Positions 13,107-26,229 of a DNA stretch of 64,000 nt are shown here, piece after piece (positions within the stretch are counted from its first letter, which is position 1; every line of letters begins with the position of its first letter). The position numbers and the translations under genes are program-made. The DNA is from Paraphysoderma sedebokerense (lineage: Eukaryota > Blastocladiomycota > Physodermatomycetes > Physodermatales > Physodermataceae). The stretch covers positions 114,482 to 178,481 of the forward strand of contig JAHLJZ010000046.1 of assembly GCA_025602915.1 (NCBI GenBank). The letters run 5' to 3'. The notes under the pieces are model-generated. The model was not told the DNA's origin, ran no database searches, and saw only the letters and a program-made list of their open reading frames with translations.

Positions 13107-15197
13107 TCAACACCGTTTCATTCGCTCTTTCACATTATTTAATTTAACAACGCTCATTATTTTTTCGATCCATTCTTGCATTTCTTCCTTGGAATCGGCG
13201 AATACTAATATCGTATCAGGTTGACCATACTCGTCAAGTGTCGTTTCAACCAATTCGAAGCAATTTGCTAAGTCGTATATCTCGCGATCCGCCATACGCG
13301 TGGAAGTCACATTCGCAAGTGAGATGCTATTGATATGTTTGTCCTGTAAAAAATGGAAAATAGTCATTCAGGATGATCGGAAATTTAAGATGTAGATCGA
13401 GCAATAGACATGATAAGCGAGATAATATGAGCTTGATAACGTACGTGCTTATATTCGAAATCGTACAACTGCAGTGCACATTCTTTCGTATCGATCGCAA
13501 CCCAGTATCTTCTCCATGTCTATAATATGGGAGGGAAGCCGCGATAACGAAGTTGAGTGATAATGTAAAGGATGGGACTAGTAGAAGAGAAAAAAACCTA
13601 CTGGAATCCTGGTCGTCTTAACTTGAACAGTCAAGTAGTTTTCGTAATTGGAGGCTTTCGTTCGTCCGTTCTATCGTGATTATATACACATTTTTGAGAG
13701 CGATCAGCGGTTAGATTAGTGCCAACCAATATCATTTCAAAAAGGACGACAATCATTATTTTCATTTCAAACAGACGATAATCATGATTGAAAGAGTAGG
13801 CGAACTTTACCATTGGCCACTCCCTGAAAACTCCGATCTTCATAGTCACTTCTGCCGCCACTTCTCCCGCTTTCTTTCCGTCCAAATATCCACTCATAAC
13901 TCTTGCATTCATTTTGTCAATGACAACAGGGAAAGTTTTCGTACATTTCCCAAAATTAACGGCATGCAAATCGAAATGAACGGATCCAAGGTAAGTGGTT
14001 AACCCGTTGAAATGATCACCAAGAGCCGCTGCTCCAGAAGCGTTCTTCGAAGATGACAGAAAGCCTGTACGCTTGAGAGAGGAAAAAAAGGATTTGTTCG
14101 GCTTCGATTTTGTTTGTGGTTTGGCGGATTCTGGGAACTTAAGGTACAGCTTCAATTCCATTTTGAAGTTATTTGAAGCGTTCCTGCATAATTTGATAAG
14201 ATGGTACGGTTGTAAGGAAACTGTTCTGAGACAATGATTGCAGTAAAAAGAACTTACAGCAATAACATTTCATTGAATTTTGCACCAGCATTACTCAATC
14301 GTTTTTCATTCATACTGGGCTTGGATTTCTGGACTTGATTGTCAAGGTGGAGGGTATAATAAATTTCGCAATCTTTTCGGTCGCAATGCGTCGTTAGTCG
14401 ACTCCATTTGGTGTTGTTCTGATGGAAATGATTAAAAACGCTTACTTTGGGGAACATTTTTGTTCCATACATCAAGTACTTGAATAAATACTTTTGCATG
14501 AGTATTTTCCGGAGGTGCAATAGTATGTCTGTAGTTCAATCGTATTCCAAGTGTCATTGTCAGTTCTCTAATACTCGAATCTACCAACTTAGAGGAGCCT
14601 GCTTTGTAAGAAGTTTTGAGGAACATACCTTGCATTACTTTCGTCGATGCCTAAATCATCTAGCATACCAGCTAGATCAGCGTTATCCAAGATCATTGTA
14701 ACGACATTATTCTTAACCACTAATCTAGTAGAAAATCCTTTATTGGTTAATTCGTTCTCTTTCGTATCATAAACCCAAGTCAGTAATTCCGGGGACAACT
14801 GGTCCTCGGATTCAGTCCCAGGTGGGAGAGTCAATGCTACACCAGTGGCGGGATTCACTACCTGGGTTGACGATGTGCGTGGGGGAAGACTAGGTGGGGT
14901 GGAAGGTGAAGAGGAGGAGATATTCGGATTTGTGTATGTTCGTGGTATTGTGCTATATGGTGATGAAGTATTGGATTGATGCTGAGATTTGTAGGGGGAA
15001 GGTTGAAATGAATCTTCCGCGGCAGTCGCGAAAATGTTTGAAGTAGAAGCTGATGTTGGAAAATTTAGATTTGATGTTGGGGGGATAGGAGGTCTGTAAA
15101 CTTTGGGCAGTTTCTGTTTTGGCTGCTTTTGTTGTGATGAAGGTTCATCATAAGATGAAATGTTGTTCATAGAGAACTTCTTTCTGAGGAGAGACAT
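13107..15197 (-). CDS. Anillin-like protein with PH domain
   Basis: Probable cortical scaffold of the anillin/Mid family, which organises the cytokinetic or septation ring. The first exon (ATG at 15197) codes a Ser/Pro/Gln-rich disordered start, then LSPELLTWVYDTKENEL. Later exons carry SSIRELTMTLGIRL, TTHCDRKDCEIYYTL, VVIDKMNARVMSGYLDG and the segment ending REWPMVKFAYSFNHDY, an anillin-homology-like beta-rich region. The C-terminus is a pleckstrin homology domain: TWRRYWVAIDTKECALQLYD, ISLANVTSTRMADREIYD, FELV, and a final helix SKEEMQEWIEKIMSVV. The family assignment rests on domain order and motifs; Bud4- or rhotekin-like proteins are the alternatives. Several introns, junctions not all verified. 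Confidence 0.65.
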
Positions 15198-16803
15198 AGT
15201 GGCGGGACTCGAATGAGTGCTGTTCCGGATGCTTTAATCGGACAAAGATACGCAAGGAGTACGCAAAGTTAGAAGGTATATCGACTAAAAAGAGAGTTAA
15301 TAGATGCAAAGAGAGAGAGTTTGATGAACGTTCTCGACGATGCAAGATGGAATGAAACTGTGGAAAGTTGGAAGCGAGGAACTCCGAACTCGCAAGTGGG
15401 AGAGAATTTTTGACTCGGGTGAGTCGGGTCAGCCATCCCGTTTAAAAGAAGTGCAGCTGAAAACCTCCATCCTTAACTTAAAGCAAAGAATCTCTGAAAA
15501 GTCAATACTTGTAATAATCTCACTATAATGTTCGCATTCTTATATAGTCCATTAGCGTCCGTCGGTGACCCATGTCATGATATGTTCCTATGCAACCGTG
15601 CAAGCCAACGCCAAAAGGCTACAGACCATCGGTTTGCAGATTGCGAGATCTAATTCTGGATTATAAAATACGAAATAAGACGGCGGATGCCGATTCCTCA
15701 CTGTAATATGCGTTATTCGATACCACTGTACTAGAAGCTGTAGTAATTCATATTGTCCAATAACCGAACAATATTTGTGAAGCGATATTTGGAATGTTGT
15801 TCAGCGGGTCAATTCAGCGACAGTTTTAATTTTTGGATTTTCAATACACTCGGAAAATGGATACATGCAAATCTGAAAATTCGGAATCACGGTTCGGTAA
15901 TTATTCCGGTGCTTGAATAAGCTCAAACAGTTTTCCCTTAACAAAAATTGTTTCTCTGATCCTGTGACTGTTACTCATCAGAATTATTGTCCATCTCAAA
16001 CAAACTCAAACATTTATCCAGGATCACACTTCCTTAATTATGAAGAACGAATTAGCCGTTAAAAGTTCAATATCTGCGAATCACCCTGAAAGGCGATAAC
16101 ATGATTTCTGACATCAATTAGGCAATTTAAGCCATCTGCAAATATTTTGATTTTGTCAGATATTGATTGATCTAGTTTTCATAGATTCACAAGTGTCAAC
16201 GTTTGACAATTGACTAGATTGCGGCGACGGAAAGTTAGCCCCGCTCCACCACATCTGGAGCGAAACACTGATTTTCCAGATAAACGAACCCACGCTTAGA
16301 ACTAAAAAATAACAATATAATAGCGTGGCGACCTAAGGACTCGTTAGAAGTTGTGTTAAACGGCGAAAGTGAAGTGATCCAACGAACCAATCAGCCCGCA
16401 GCTCCCTTATAGAGGTGGAACCAGTATTCTCGAAAAAACGAAAACAGTTTCTGTCCACAGTCAACACTCCCCGCCCCTGATTTAATAACCGCGAGATCGA
16501 CATTTAATATACGGTTTTCTACGGCTTCATTATTACACAGGAATGAAATGAGGCGCGGTGGGCCACAGAGTTGATATAATAGGGGCGAAATGATTGTCAG
16601 AGACTGAATGTGTCGTTGTTTGCAATGAAACACATGCTGCTTTGGCTTTGCCAAAAACTGTGGACCATAGTTACTACTTTTGAGTTACGCACCCGACAAA
16701 TGGAGCAGGTTAACTGTGACGCATCATCACTGCGATAAATATTTATATATAAATTTGCACCCCTTCTTACTTCATATATAAAAACTATTAGTAGACAGCA
16801 GCC
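15198..16803. other. Divergent intergenic region
   Basis: About 1.6 kb separating the anillin-like gene (-) from the WOPR-like gene (+), so it should hold both promoters. No gene was supported. A TATA-rich stretch near 16738-16752 is listed separately. Confidence 0.5.
16738..16752 (+). promoter_or_regulatory. TATA-like box upstream of WOPR-like gene
   Basis: AT-rich block with TATATATAA about 55 bases upstream of the ATG at 16804. Position and composition fit a core promoter, but the region is AT-rich overall, so this is tentative. Confidence 0.3.
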
Positions 16804-17971
16804 ATGGCATTTGATCGTCTGTCACCGTACCTTTCACCAAAAACTTCCGCTGATGAAGGAGAAGAGAGTGACTTGCACTCTCGAATTTCTTCTGATTCAT
16901 TCCAATTGCCGACACTTCCACCTCCCCGCCGAACCATATCTTCTGAAACGTTACACTACAGAAATATGAATGCCAATTATCCTGTGTCTATGCAGCATTA
17001 CGAGAGCTTCTACGGTCTCATCTATAATGTTCACGACGCTATGTTGGTAATTGAAGCCGCCAGAATTGGGAAAACGAAGCGCATCAAAAATGTGTTCGAT
17101 ATAGACGTAGCGCAGGTGCGTCCGGGGGCAGTATTTGTATCGCTGAAGAAGAACACTGAGATTCGCGGACGGGAGCAGGTAATTCCAAGTTCTTAGTGCA
17201 GCCGACAGATTCAGTTCAATGAATCTCATTCATGGCATAAACTTTAACTATTTTTAACTTTAGAGCCGATCATGCTATTTATATCATCGTCTGGACGAAT
17301 GTAGTCATCTCTGGAAAATCAACGGCTCTTATCTTCACGAAAAACGTGTGACTGTGACAAGTGCAGTTGACGAAGAAATCACCCTTCGATCCTTTCATCG
17401 AAATTCTGATATAGGTCGATTACATCAACCGATTGAATGGGCCAAATATTTAAACATAAAAGTGACTACTACTTATTATCCGATGTATCATCTAAAAGTT
17501 CAAGGTGATCTGGCTGAAGAAGCCAAAATTGAAAGAAAGTTGATAGAGAAAGCCCAGCCATATCACCCGCGGCCAAAAACAGTCTTACCACCCCCGTTAC
17601 AACGATCGTACTCATATCCAGATCGGAATGTGAATGGTTATCACTCTTCCCGTGATTCACCCAGTTATGTTGAAGCGCGCTTAGACGAAAAACCGGTAGT
17701 GCATCGACCTAAACTAGAGGAACGACCAAGCCGATTATCATCTTATCCGTATAGCATCTATTCTCGTCCTTCCACCAATTCTTTCACTGCTACATCGGTA
17801 GAGGACTCGTATGGCCATCGAAGATCGCCTGACCGGTTTCAGAAGTCTATGGTCTGCGACAGTCTACCTAGCTTCAAGCAAAATATACTTTTACCCCCAC
17901 TTCGTGAAGTACTTCCAACGCCGCCTGCAGAGCAGCGGCCGCTCGAGTATTTATATTCCGGCCAGCCATAA
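16804..17971 (+). CDS. Probable Gti1/Pac2 (WOPR)-like regulator
   Basis: Two exons (16804-17178 and 17264-17971) give 360 residues; the donor GTAATT and acceptor TTTAG keep the frame. The N-terminal part resembles the WOPR DNA-binding fold of fungal morphogenesis regulators: FYGLIYNVHDAMLVIEAARI, then GKTKRIKNVF, then VRPGAVFVSLKKNTEIRG, and across the intron QSRSCYLYH. The usual RWTD of the family is not present, so it is divergent. The C-terminal half is Pro/Ser/Tyr-rich and disordered. If the call is right it is a nuclear transcription factor. A different DNA-binding fold cannot be excluded. Confidence 0.5.
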
Positions 17972-19448
17972 GAAGTCTTATTACGAAACAACACGTGAGA
18001 TATGGTGGAATTTCTGCTGTGCCGTTAACTATTTACATTCGACGATATATTATGGCTATAGAATTTATATTCACCGGTATTATTTGTGTTGCATGAATTG
18101 ATGTCATGGATAAAAACTGTACTACGTAGGAACCCATTAGATATTTAATATATAATAATTGTCTATTCTATTCAAACTTCATTACATTCCTTCAAATTCA
18201 GAGGCAGTTAGTTTAATCGAACACATCGCAACATCCTGGATCAAAGCGACCAAATTGGGATTGGCGTCATTGAGACTTGCAGAAATCCATCAACCACGCT
18301 TGGGTTAAACCGGGTGGGTGCCGCCAGTTTGGTCGAGCACTCCTATTGTTTGTGCTGTCCATTCCTCGTCAGCTTCGACAACTCATTGCAGATAAACTTT
18401 CAAGTCTTGCGGAGCCCATACTTACAAAATCACCACTCTTGACCGCCGAGTCGAGAACAAATCAAAGTGAACCGCTCAGTATTTGTGTCTGACAAAAGGG
18501 TCTAGTGTATCCAAAGTTTCCTTGATTGTAGTAAGGTATTCGCTGATACTGTAGCTACACTGATGAAACCTCAAAACTCTTCATTAAACATTTTGACCGA
18601 AGTAGACGGAAATGTCAAGTGATTGATTCCACACTCGACTATGTCAATATTTGTAAAACATACCTTGTGGGTTGCTGTTAGAAATGATTGAGTTCTTCGA
18701 TCAATTCCTTTACCGGGCCCATCCTTTAAGTGATTGTACAGTTACCTAAAGAGACAATTGCGAGTGAATTTTAGTATATCTTGGCAATCTTTATGTTTAC
18801 CAAACAGGATGTTGAGGTACAGGATACCAGTTCGCGCCGACGGTAGCTGTCGAACGTAAGGAAAAGTGAAACCTAGGCAGTCTGTGACATCAAGATGGTC
18901 TGTAAAGACAAATGTCTACCTTATGACTTGCTATCAATCAGAACATCATTATTTCTTGTATTTTATGGGACGTTGTATGCCTTGAAGAGTTAAAAAAGTT
19001 TCAATCTTCATTGAGTTCCTTGTTGTTGCCTTTAATTCTTGGTTTTCTGCAAAATTCAATGTTTAAGCATTGCAACAGATAGAATGGAAGACGACTTAAC
19101 ATTAGTACCGGTCCTGAATCTGCAAGTACGAGTCTTGTGTGTACATATCTTCTCGAAGCGACTGTTTAGAGTTTGCCAGGATGCTTCAAGGGTTGACATT
19201 CGCGACAACTCGCAAGTCGTTGGGGATGAAGTTTCGCGGATCAGTTCCATCAGTGAAAACTGGATCAAAGAAAGTCGCTCGACTGTCATCTCGTCATCAC
19301 AGTTTTACCTCATCATCATTGCTACACAAGGACTCTCTCTGATTTCTCTTACATTATCTCTTTGTCTACTGTACCGAAACCCTGATATTCCGGTCTTAAC
19401 ATTCATTAATCGCGACAGTTCTTTTCTCCTTCTTCAGTCGTCGAAAGT
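17972..19448. other. Intergenic, no gene seen
   Basis: About 1.5 kb between two plus-strand genes. A plus-strand open frame near 19040-19497 reads as non-coding-like and overlaps the next gene's first exon in another frame. Long 5' leaders or upstream exons of the next gene are possible. Confidence 0.45.
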
Positions 19449-21604
19449 ATGCCAGCTTTCCCTAAATACTTACCAGTTCAACAGACTGCCGCTGTAAGAA
19501 ATTACTACTGCAACAGCAGAAGACCGACAAGGTATGTATGGTAGTCGAATTAGGCACAGAAGCGTATTAGACAATTACTCTACTCATTGACTATCAATCT
19601 TTACAATAGATCGTCAAACGTTGCGACAAGTTGCGCAAACGGGGTAACCGCTCTGGGCAAATTTGAAGCGAGCAGTCACGGCAAAGAATCTCCAGGTAAA
19701 TCGATGATTTCCTTCATTTTGAATATCTTCGCATTGAAGAGGTGTTAACTATCATTATACGTTTTGTTGTTTTCACTGGAACGCACTGAAATTGGAATTA
19801 TAAATTCCGCTTATAATCATCTTCATTCTTTTTTGATTGCATTATCACGTATCTTGCGTGGAATGTCATACTGCAGATGTGTATGAACACAAATTTCTCA
19901 TACGCGATGTTTTCATTGACCTCGCTCAACCTGAAGACGACTCATATCCTGATATTTTTCAATTGAAGTATTCAGCTGCTGCCCTGGACATTGTCCTACC
20001 TCGTGCGAAATCGCTGCCATCTGTCCTTGCCAAATTACCTAAAGAAGAAACGAAGGGTACTATATTTGAGTTTTTCCCCAAACAGAACGAAGACTCCAAA
20101 TCATCGATGAACATTTACAGTGGGAAAGTGCACAAAGGTCAGCAATCTTGATAATTAGTAATGTTTTTGGCTTTTCTGAAATGCTGAAGACATTTTCGCT
20201 TCTGCAGGATCCCATCTGGACCTCACGATACTCAATCGTAAAGACCCACAGCCTCCTAACAATCAGATGCTCCAAACGACCCCCAGTGATTCTGCCATGA
20301 CTTCCGAATTGAAAGGTCCTGGTCTCACTGCGACGGCCACAGTCTCGGCATCTCACTCATCGACCGCCCCTCCCGTTCACGGAATTGTTCAGAAGCCTCC
20401 AGCAATAAATCCAAATCTCTCGTACTATGCGAATGCAATGATTGTACCCCGCATTCAATACCAAAATCCCGTCAAATACTCACACATTGCCTCCTCAGCA
20501 GGAACCCCAGCTGCATCGTTTCAAGCAAACCGAAGCCTGATTCAGAACTTCAAGCAATCAGCACCATCTGCCGAGATGTTTAATGGCCGCGACCCAACAC
20601 TCCACTACCTTCAAGCTTTGGCCGGTATATCCTTGCCGCAGACTCAGACTACTCGTTCCTTCCTCCCACAGGTACATCTGACAAATCCAAACATGCTATT
20701 TCCATCTCATGCGGGAGTCAATCAAGCTCGTGTTCAGCGAACGGGAGCGTCAGGTATGAATGGCAAACAGGTTCCGTCACAGCACTTTGCGCTTAAGATC
20801 CCTCAGCACCCCATCAGCGCAACGACCGCAAATCTTTACTCCAATAAAAATAGCACCGCAAACACCCAACAGAATTTGCAGTCAATGAATGTTATGGCCA
20901 ATCATGGGATGGTGCTCGGAATACCAAATGCTGTCAATAACCCAACTCGTGTGGTTGCTGGGCAAGCACAATGGAGTCGAATTTCTTCTGATAAAATCTG
21001 CCAATTCCCTTCTCAATTACCTTCTCGGGTTCCGACGCCTATATCTAATCGCAATTCTGGTAATTTGCGCGCTGCATCACAGCCTGTTCAAGGACAATGT
21101 CAATCGACCCAACGTATTGCGACATATCCTCCAGTTCCAACCGGCAACAACATTTATCGTAATGCGCAACCAGCCGTTTCAATTACGTCCGGTCAAACTC
21201 CCAAACAAACGGTACCGCGAATTCCTGCCATTCTCCCTACTAATGTTACTCTAGTCGAAACACGAGCACAACAACTTTCAAAGCGCCAGTCAACATCTCA
21301 CATTCACACCGGACATGCGGCTCCTAAAATTTCACCATTGAAGTGCCCTCTTCCTGTTAAATACCCAAGCCCTATCACTCCACCTTCGATTTTGGGTAAG
21401 AGAGAGAGAGAAACGGATGATCAACCTCATTCTGGTGCTTCACAGGTGAAAAAGCATAAACCATCAAATTCAACAATTACGGTACTTCCTGCACCAGTTG
21501 CACCCATACCGACGATTGGTCTCAGTCAATCAGTATTGGGCAAGAGGGGCAGAAGCGAAGAAGTTGTGGAGGCCAACAATAAACGATCGAGACAGGAGGT
21601 GTAG
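19449..21604 (+). CDS. Unrecognised low-complexity, probably nuclear protein
   Basis: Four exons (19449-19531, 19610-19695, 19877-20137, 20208-21604) give exactly 609 codons including the stop (608 residues). The exon 3 donor is GTCAGC, a weak but used form here. The N-terminal ~140 residues are the only part with globular character (HKFLIRDVFIDLAQ, YPDIFQLKYSAAALDIVLP, KGTIFEFFPK). The remaining ~460 residues are Gln/Asn/Ser/Pro/Thr-rich and disordered. Near the end two similar motifs occur, SILGKRERE and SVLGKRGRSEE, followed by NNKRSRQEV, giving nuclear-localisation-like clusters. No family was recognised. It sits between two regulator-like genes on the same strand, so a role in transcription is possible but inferred. 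Confidence 0.75.
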
Positions 21605-23146
21605 TGTACCCAATGTAGTGGTAATACTTTTAGTATATCTGTAGGCGATGCTGCAAGCAGTTTTTATATTTTGTATTAAAGTTTGTATAACGTTTAAGAT
21701 ATTTGTAACCATTTATTAATTATCACGAAATTATAGATTCTGAAGTATGCAGAACCGTGAGCTAAAAAAAAGTTTGGCCTCTTAATACATTTACTTTGGC
21801 TCACCATTACCTATAACAATTTCTGCTTCTATTTCTCTTACGCTTGTCACTGAAAAATGCGCTGTAAACAACGACTAATCCACGAAGGCATATTGTTTAT
21901 ACGCAATTGACAATGCGAGGATAAGTCGATCTACATTGTCGATGGTTTCCTTCATTGCATAACAAGATTACAGACATTGCAGTTACGGCGGCCGATTAGT
22001 ATGCCTTGCCAAATTTTCAGTATACTACTAATTGTACTCCCGCTTTCAACCGTCGCTGATAAATTATAGACCTCCGTAGATTCGGCAGCATGGGCCTCAA
22101 ACGGAGTAGCCATGGCCACCGCGATGCAGCATTCACTCAAGTGCGAATGCATTAAGTTACTGGGCCCATGAATATGTACTGGTGTGTAACTACGCAGAAT
22201 ACAATGTCACATTTATACAGATATGTAGAGTATGAAGCTCAATTTAACCGAGAGCTGTGCGCGGTAGAACATTCCCGTAACACAGGTCACAGACTTCTAC
22301 GCAAAATCGAATTCATGATTAAGTGGTGATCAGATGTGCTCGGTGAATCCATGAGTCATGCAATGGGGTCAAAATATTAAACGCTTTCAGTGATTGGTAA
22401 TATGGCAAGGTGACATCATAAATCAGTCGTTAATGCCATTCGACGCCGTGGAGACCTTGATTATCAGGGTGAGTCGTGATTATGCGACTGAGCGCTTTGC
22501 ATTTCGTTTGTTCGGGCATGAGGCCAAAGATTCATTGATCTTCCCGACAATCGGCGCCCCAGCGACCGAAGCATAAACATGAAAAATATGCGGTCAGATG
22601 TGGTATGCCATATCCATAACGAGTCACCAAATTGTTGATTCGGTCCGATTTCATAAGATGTTCCTTTTCAACCCATCAAACTCCCATCAACTGACCGGTC
22701 CATGACTGCCCTGTGCCTGCGGCTTGCATGCAGAAAACCTTTTAAATGGGACAAAAAGTTTAAATGAACTTCGTATTTATATCTCTCGTTGACTCCTCCT
22801 AGCCTGTCATATTTGCACACTTCTTGGCTTTAAAAAAATATTAAGAGATTTGGACATCTCTCGTTCCCTCGCTTTCACCAATTGCTAAAACCAAATACGC
22901 CAATTGTTCGACCCCTACAATCTTTCAACGCCAACACGTTCCCTTCTTATTCGAAAGGATTTCTTATTTTGCCGACTATTTCCGAACCACGCCAAAATTG
23001 TTAGTATCCAGATTTTATTCAATCATTCTGTTTAATGTGGAACGTTTGCACTTGTTGCGCACGTTTGATAACTCCCTTAAATGGTACACATCATCTGATT
23101 CGGAAACTTTATCTCTATGTAGGTTGAAGCCCGCAGTAACTATAGA
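21605..23146. other. Intergenic, no gene seen
   Basis: About 1.5 kb of 3' flank and promoter between two plus-strand genes. No domain-bearing frame found on either strand. Confidence 0.5.
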
Positions 23147-24527
23147 ATGATATCGCCGTCAACTAACTCCGAATCGGCAACTCTTCGCAGTTTCCAGCAG
23201 ATGCAAATCACTACAGACTATGTGTCGCCGTACCAGGTAATTTGACATTCTATGTCTTCGTTATATCAAATTTGTAGCGATTGGTAGTACAGCAGTATGA
23301 TCCGTATGTTCTAATGTTTTGGTTCAAAATTTTTGCTGTCGATTTAGACGAGTGAGTCGCGGACACTTTCGAGGGAAGCAGAAAATGCCGCCAGCAATGT
23401 GACAAATCACAAGCATTCGAAACTACTCTATTCTGAGCAATATTACACACCGACTGTTCAAGTAGAAGAAGTAACCTGCAAGTTAGAAGATTCGGACTCA
23501 TCCCATCGACCAAGTAGCGTACGCTGTATAAATGGTCAGTTCACTTCATCCATTGTTCTTTTGTCCGAGATTTGGAAATTTTCCGATCGATGTTAACCCG
23601 ATGGTCCTTTCCACAGATACAGAACCGACATCACCACAACAACAGGAATACAACAGCTTTCACTACACAACTCATTGGGCCTTGATCCACCGGTATCTGG
23701 AGCAACATTCTAGGTCATATGGTGGCAAATCTCCCGCATTAGCAACCGCAACGATTTTTCTTTCATTAAATCACGACATCGCTCGCTTCAGTTCCAGTCT
23801 AATTCATCTTTTCGGATACTACCCTTCTGAAATCTTGCACAATCATATCTCTCACCATCTCCATCCGGAATCCGCCTTTATTGCCGCCAATTGGCGAAAT
23901 TCATTCATCGATATCGTGTCGCATTTGTTATTGTCGAAATCAGAATATCAAAGGCATCATCCTCGCAACACAGATTCGCACCAGACCTCAAAATCATGTC
24001 GAAATCTTGAAATTGGGGCTAGAGGAACCCCGCTGTTTGAATCATATATGTATTTTTACAACCTGCGGACAAAGTCCTACGAAAGATTTCATGTCTGCGC
24101 CTATCTTGGAGGCGCATTAGGTGCCAACTTGAAAGATTGCGTAAACATTGAAGAATGTTATGTCGTGTGGCATTTATTTAAGGTGGACGGCCAAGTGGCA
24201 GAAAAGACAGAAAGTTTGGAAGAGTCTACGTATGACACTGGTTATCAAGCTTCATTTCATCCCCATGGTGACAAAATGTCGAGTGAGGAACAAAACAAGG
24301 TGTCCAAAGTACGCGATACTCTTTCGCTAAAAGACTTAATGTCAACTCTAAAATTGCAAAGTACAGGCGCCCATCGAGTAGAGACCGCAACGAAGTTTGA
24401 TCGAGAATCAAATATTGATCAGACCGACATCTTCAATCCTTTTTCATCTTGTGCCCATCCTCCCTACCCGACGGATATACGGACCTGCTCGGAATCTGTA
24501 GATGGTGGTAACCGATTCGCCCGTTGA
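23147..24527 (+). CDS. PAS-like domain protein
   Basis: Three exons (23147-23236, 23348-23534, 23617-24527) sum to 396 codons including the stop (395 residues), with in-frame junctions. The central region resembles a PAS fold: ATIFLSLNHDIARFSSSLIH, then LFGYYPSEILHNHISHHLHP, matching the PAS pattern of a sensed-state strand, 'llGy-x-P-x-E' and 'HP-x-D/E'. A beta-rich end follows (FESYMYFYNLRTKSYERFHV, ECYVVWHLFKV). The N- and C-termini are low complexity. PAS domains bind small ligands or partners in sensors and regulators; no DNA-binding or kinase domain is visible. Family assignment is by pattern only. Confidence 0.55.
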
Positions 24528-24849
24528 CTGTAACAGAGCGATGATGTATGGGCTCAACGTGCCGGAACGGTAGGTAATCAATTTAACTTGTACATACACC
24601 AATATTTGTAAATCATACCGATTGCATGTTACAGTGCTGTTTATATAATTCCATGTTTTGTTAATAAATTGTCTGTGAACGAATGTAAGTCCCATATCAT
24701 TGCTTAGGAGGAGCGACATTAGGGACATTTATCTTAGCGATTATTATATTACTTTTCATCTTTCATATATCATATAAGATCAGAAGTTCACGAGCTATAC
24801 TCATAATGTTAACAATTCTTGTAACCATCAATAATTATCTACAACTCCT
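24528..24849. other. Convergent intergenic region
   Basis: About 320 AT-rich bases between the 3' ends of the PAS-like gene (+) and PDX1 (-). It should contain both polyadenylation regions; nothing else was seen. Confidence 0.5.
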
Positions 24850-26229
24850 TTACCAACCGCGCTTAGCATACAACTGGTTGTCCGGCAAAGTATCAATATT
24901 GATGCCAACCATAGCTTCACCTAAATCCTCAGAAACTTCAGCCAAGACAGAAGGATTATTGTAATGAGTAACAGCTTGTACGATGGCGCGGGCACGCTTG
25001 ACGGGATCACCGGACTTAAAAATACCCTATTAAACAAAGTTTTGTTAATAAATATTTGACAGGGCATTTAATGATCGTCGAAACACTTACCGATCCAACG
25101 AAAACACCGTCCATTCCGAGTTGCATCATTAAGGCAGCATCGGCGGGTGTAGCAACACCACCGGCAGCAAAGTTTACAACTGGCAGTCTACCTAATTTAG
25201 CTGTCTGTTTGACAAGTTCGTAAGGTGCTCCAATATCTTTAGCGTAGTTATATAATTCATCGGTAGGCATGGCTTGAACTTTGCGAATTTCGGAAAGAAG
25301 GGTACGTGCATGGCGCACAGCTTCGACTACATTACCAGTACCAGCTTCACCCTATCGAATGAAATGTCAAAAGTGTTTTAGATACATCATCCATTTATTT
25401 AGGAAGAGAGCGGAAATACCTTTGTTCGGATCATAGCAGCACCTTCGTTGATTCGTCGAAGAGCTTCTCCAAGATTTCTGCATCCACAAACGAATGGAAC
25501 AGTATATTTATGTTTGTCTATGTGATGAGTTTCATCTGCTGGGGTAAGAACTTCAGATTCATCAATGTAGTCTATGCCTAAATGCTCTAAGATCTGGAGA
25601 AGGGGAGAAAAGGTAAGAAGGAGGGCGCAGGCAAAACGACTAAGAACAACCATACCTGAGCTTCGACAAAATGTCCAATTCGCACTTTAGCCATGACAGG
25701 AATGGTAACGGCCTTCTTAATTTCTTTAATCATCTTGGGGTCAGACATGCGAGCAACACCTCCTAAAGTTATTTGAAGCGAAGCGCAAATTCAGAAAATG
25801 AACGAAGAGACAGATGGCACATCAGAAATCCATGAATAATCAACAATCCACATCTGAACAAATGGACAATACAAACCTTCTTTTCTGATATCAGCGGGAA
25901 CTCTTTCCAAAGCCATAACGGCGCAAGCTCCGGCTTCTTCTGCTATTCTGGCTTGTTCAGCGTTAATGACATCCATGATAACTCCACCCTACGCAAATCA
26001 AGTGCAAACATTCAAAGTTAGCAATCAATTGAAATTTATCGATATTCAAGCTCCACTTGAACGTAGATACGCAGTATCTCTACAATCTAAGTCAATATCA
26101 AAGAGGACGAACCTTCAAACATTGGGCTAAACCGGCCTTGACGGTGAAATTACCGACGCCGTCAGGAGTGCTATCGGCAATGGTGCCATTGGTAGAAGGA
26201 ACGAGGTTTGATGGTGTTTGGAAAGTCAT
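24850..26229 (-). CDS. PDX1: Pyridoxal 5'-phosphate synthase subunit PDX1/SNZ
   Basis: Synthase subunit of the deoxyxylulose-independent vitamin B6 pathway. It makes pyridoxal 5'-phosphate from ribose 5-phosphate, glyceraldehyde 3-phosphate and ammonia supplied by the PDX2/SNO glutaminase. Conserved blocks in order: [66 protein letters not shown] with the catalytic Lys, [45 protein letters not shown] with the second active-site Lys, [19 protein letters not shown] and [15 protein letters not shown], ending KRGW. The start ATG (MTFQTP) gives about 315 residues, typical for the family. Exon 1 ends at 26113 and exon 2 begins at 25988. No PDX2/SNO gene is in the window. Confidence 0.96.

Noticed and set aside
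19039-19497. 152-residue plus-strand frame before the 608-residue gene
   Set aside because: It overlaps the verified first exon in a different frame and has no coding-like motif.
21400-21420. Short GA dinucleotide run as a microsatellite
   Set aside because: Only a few units long and inside coding sequence of the 608-residue protein; not notable.
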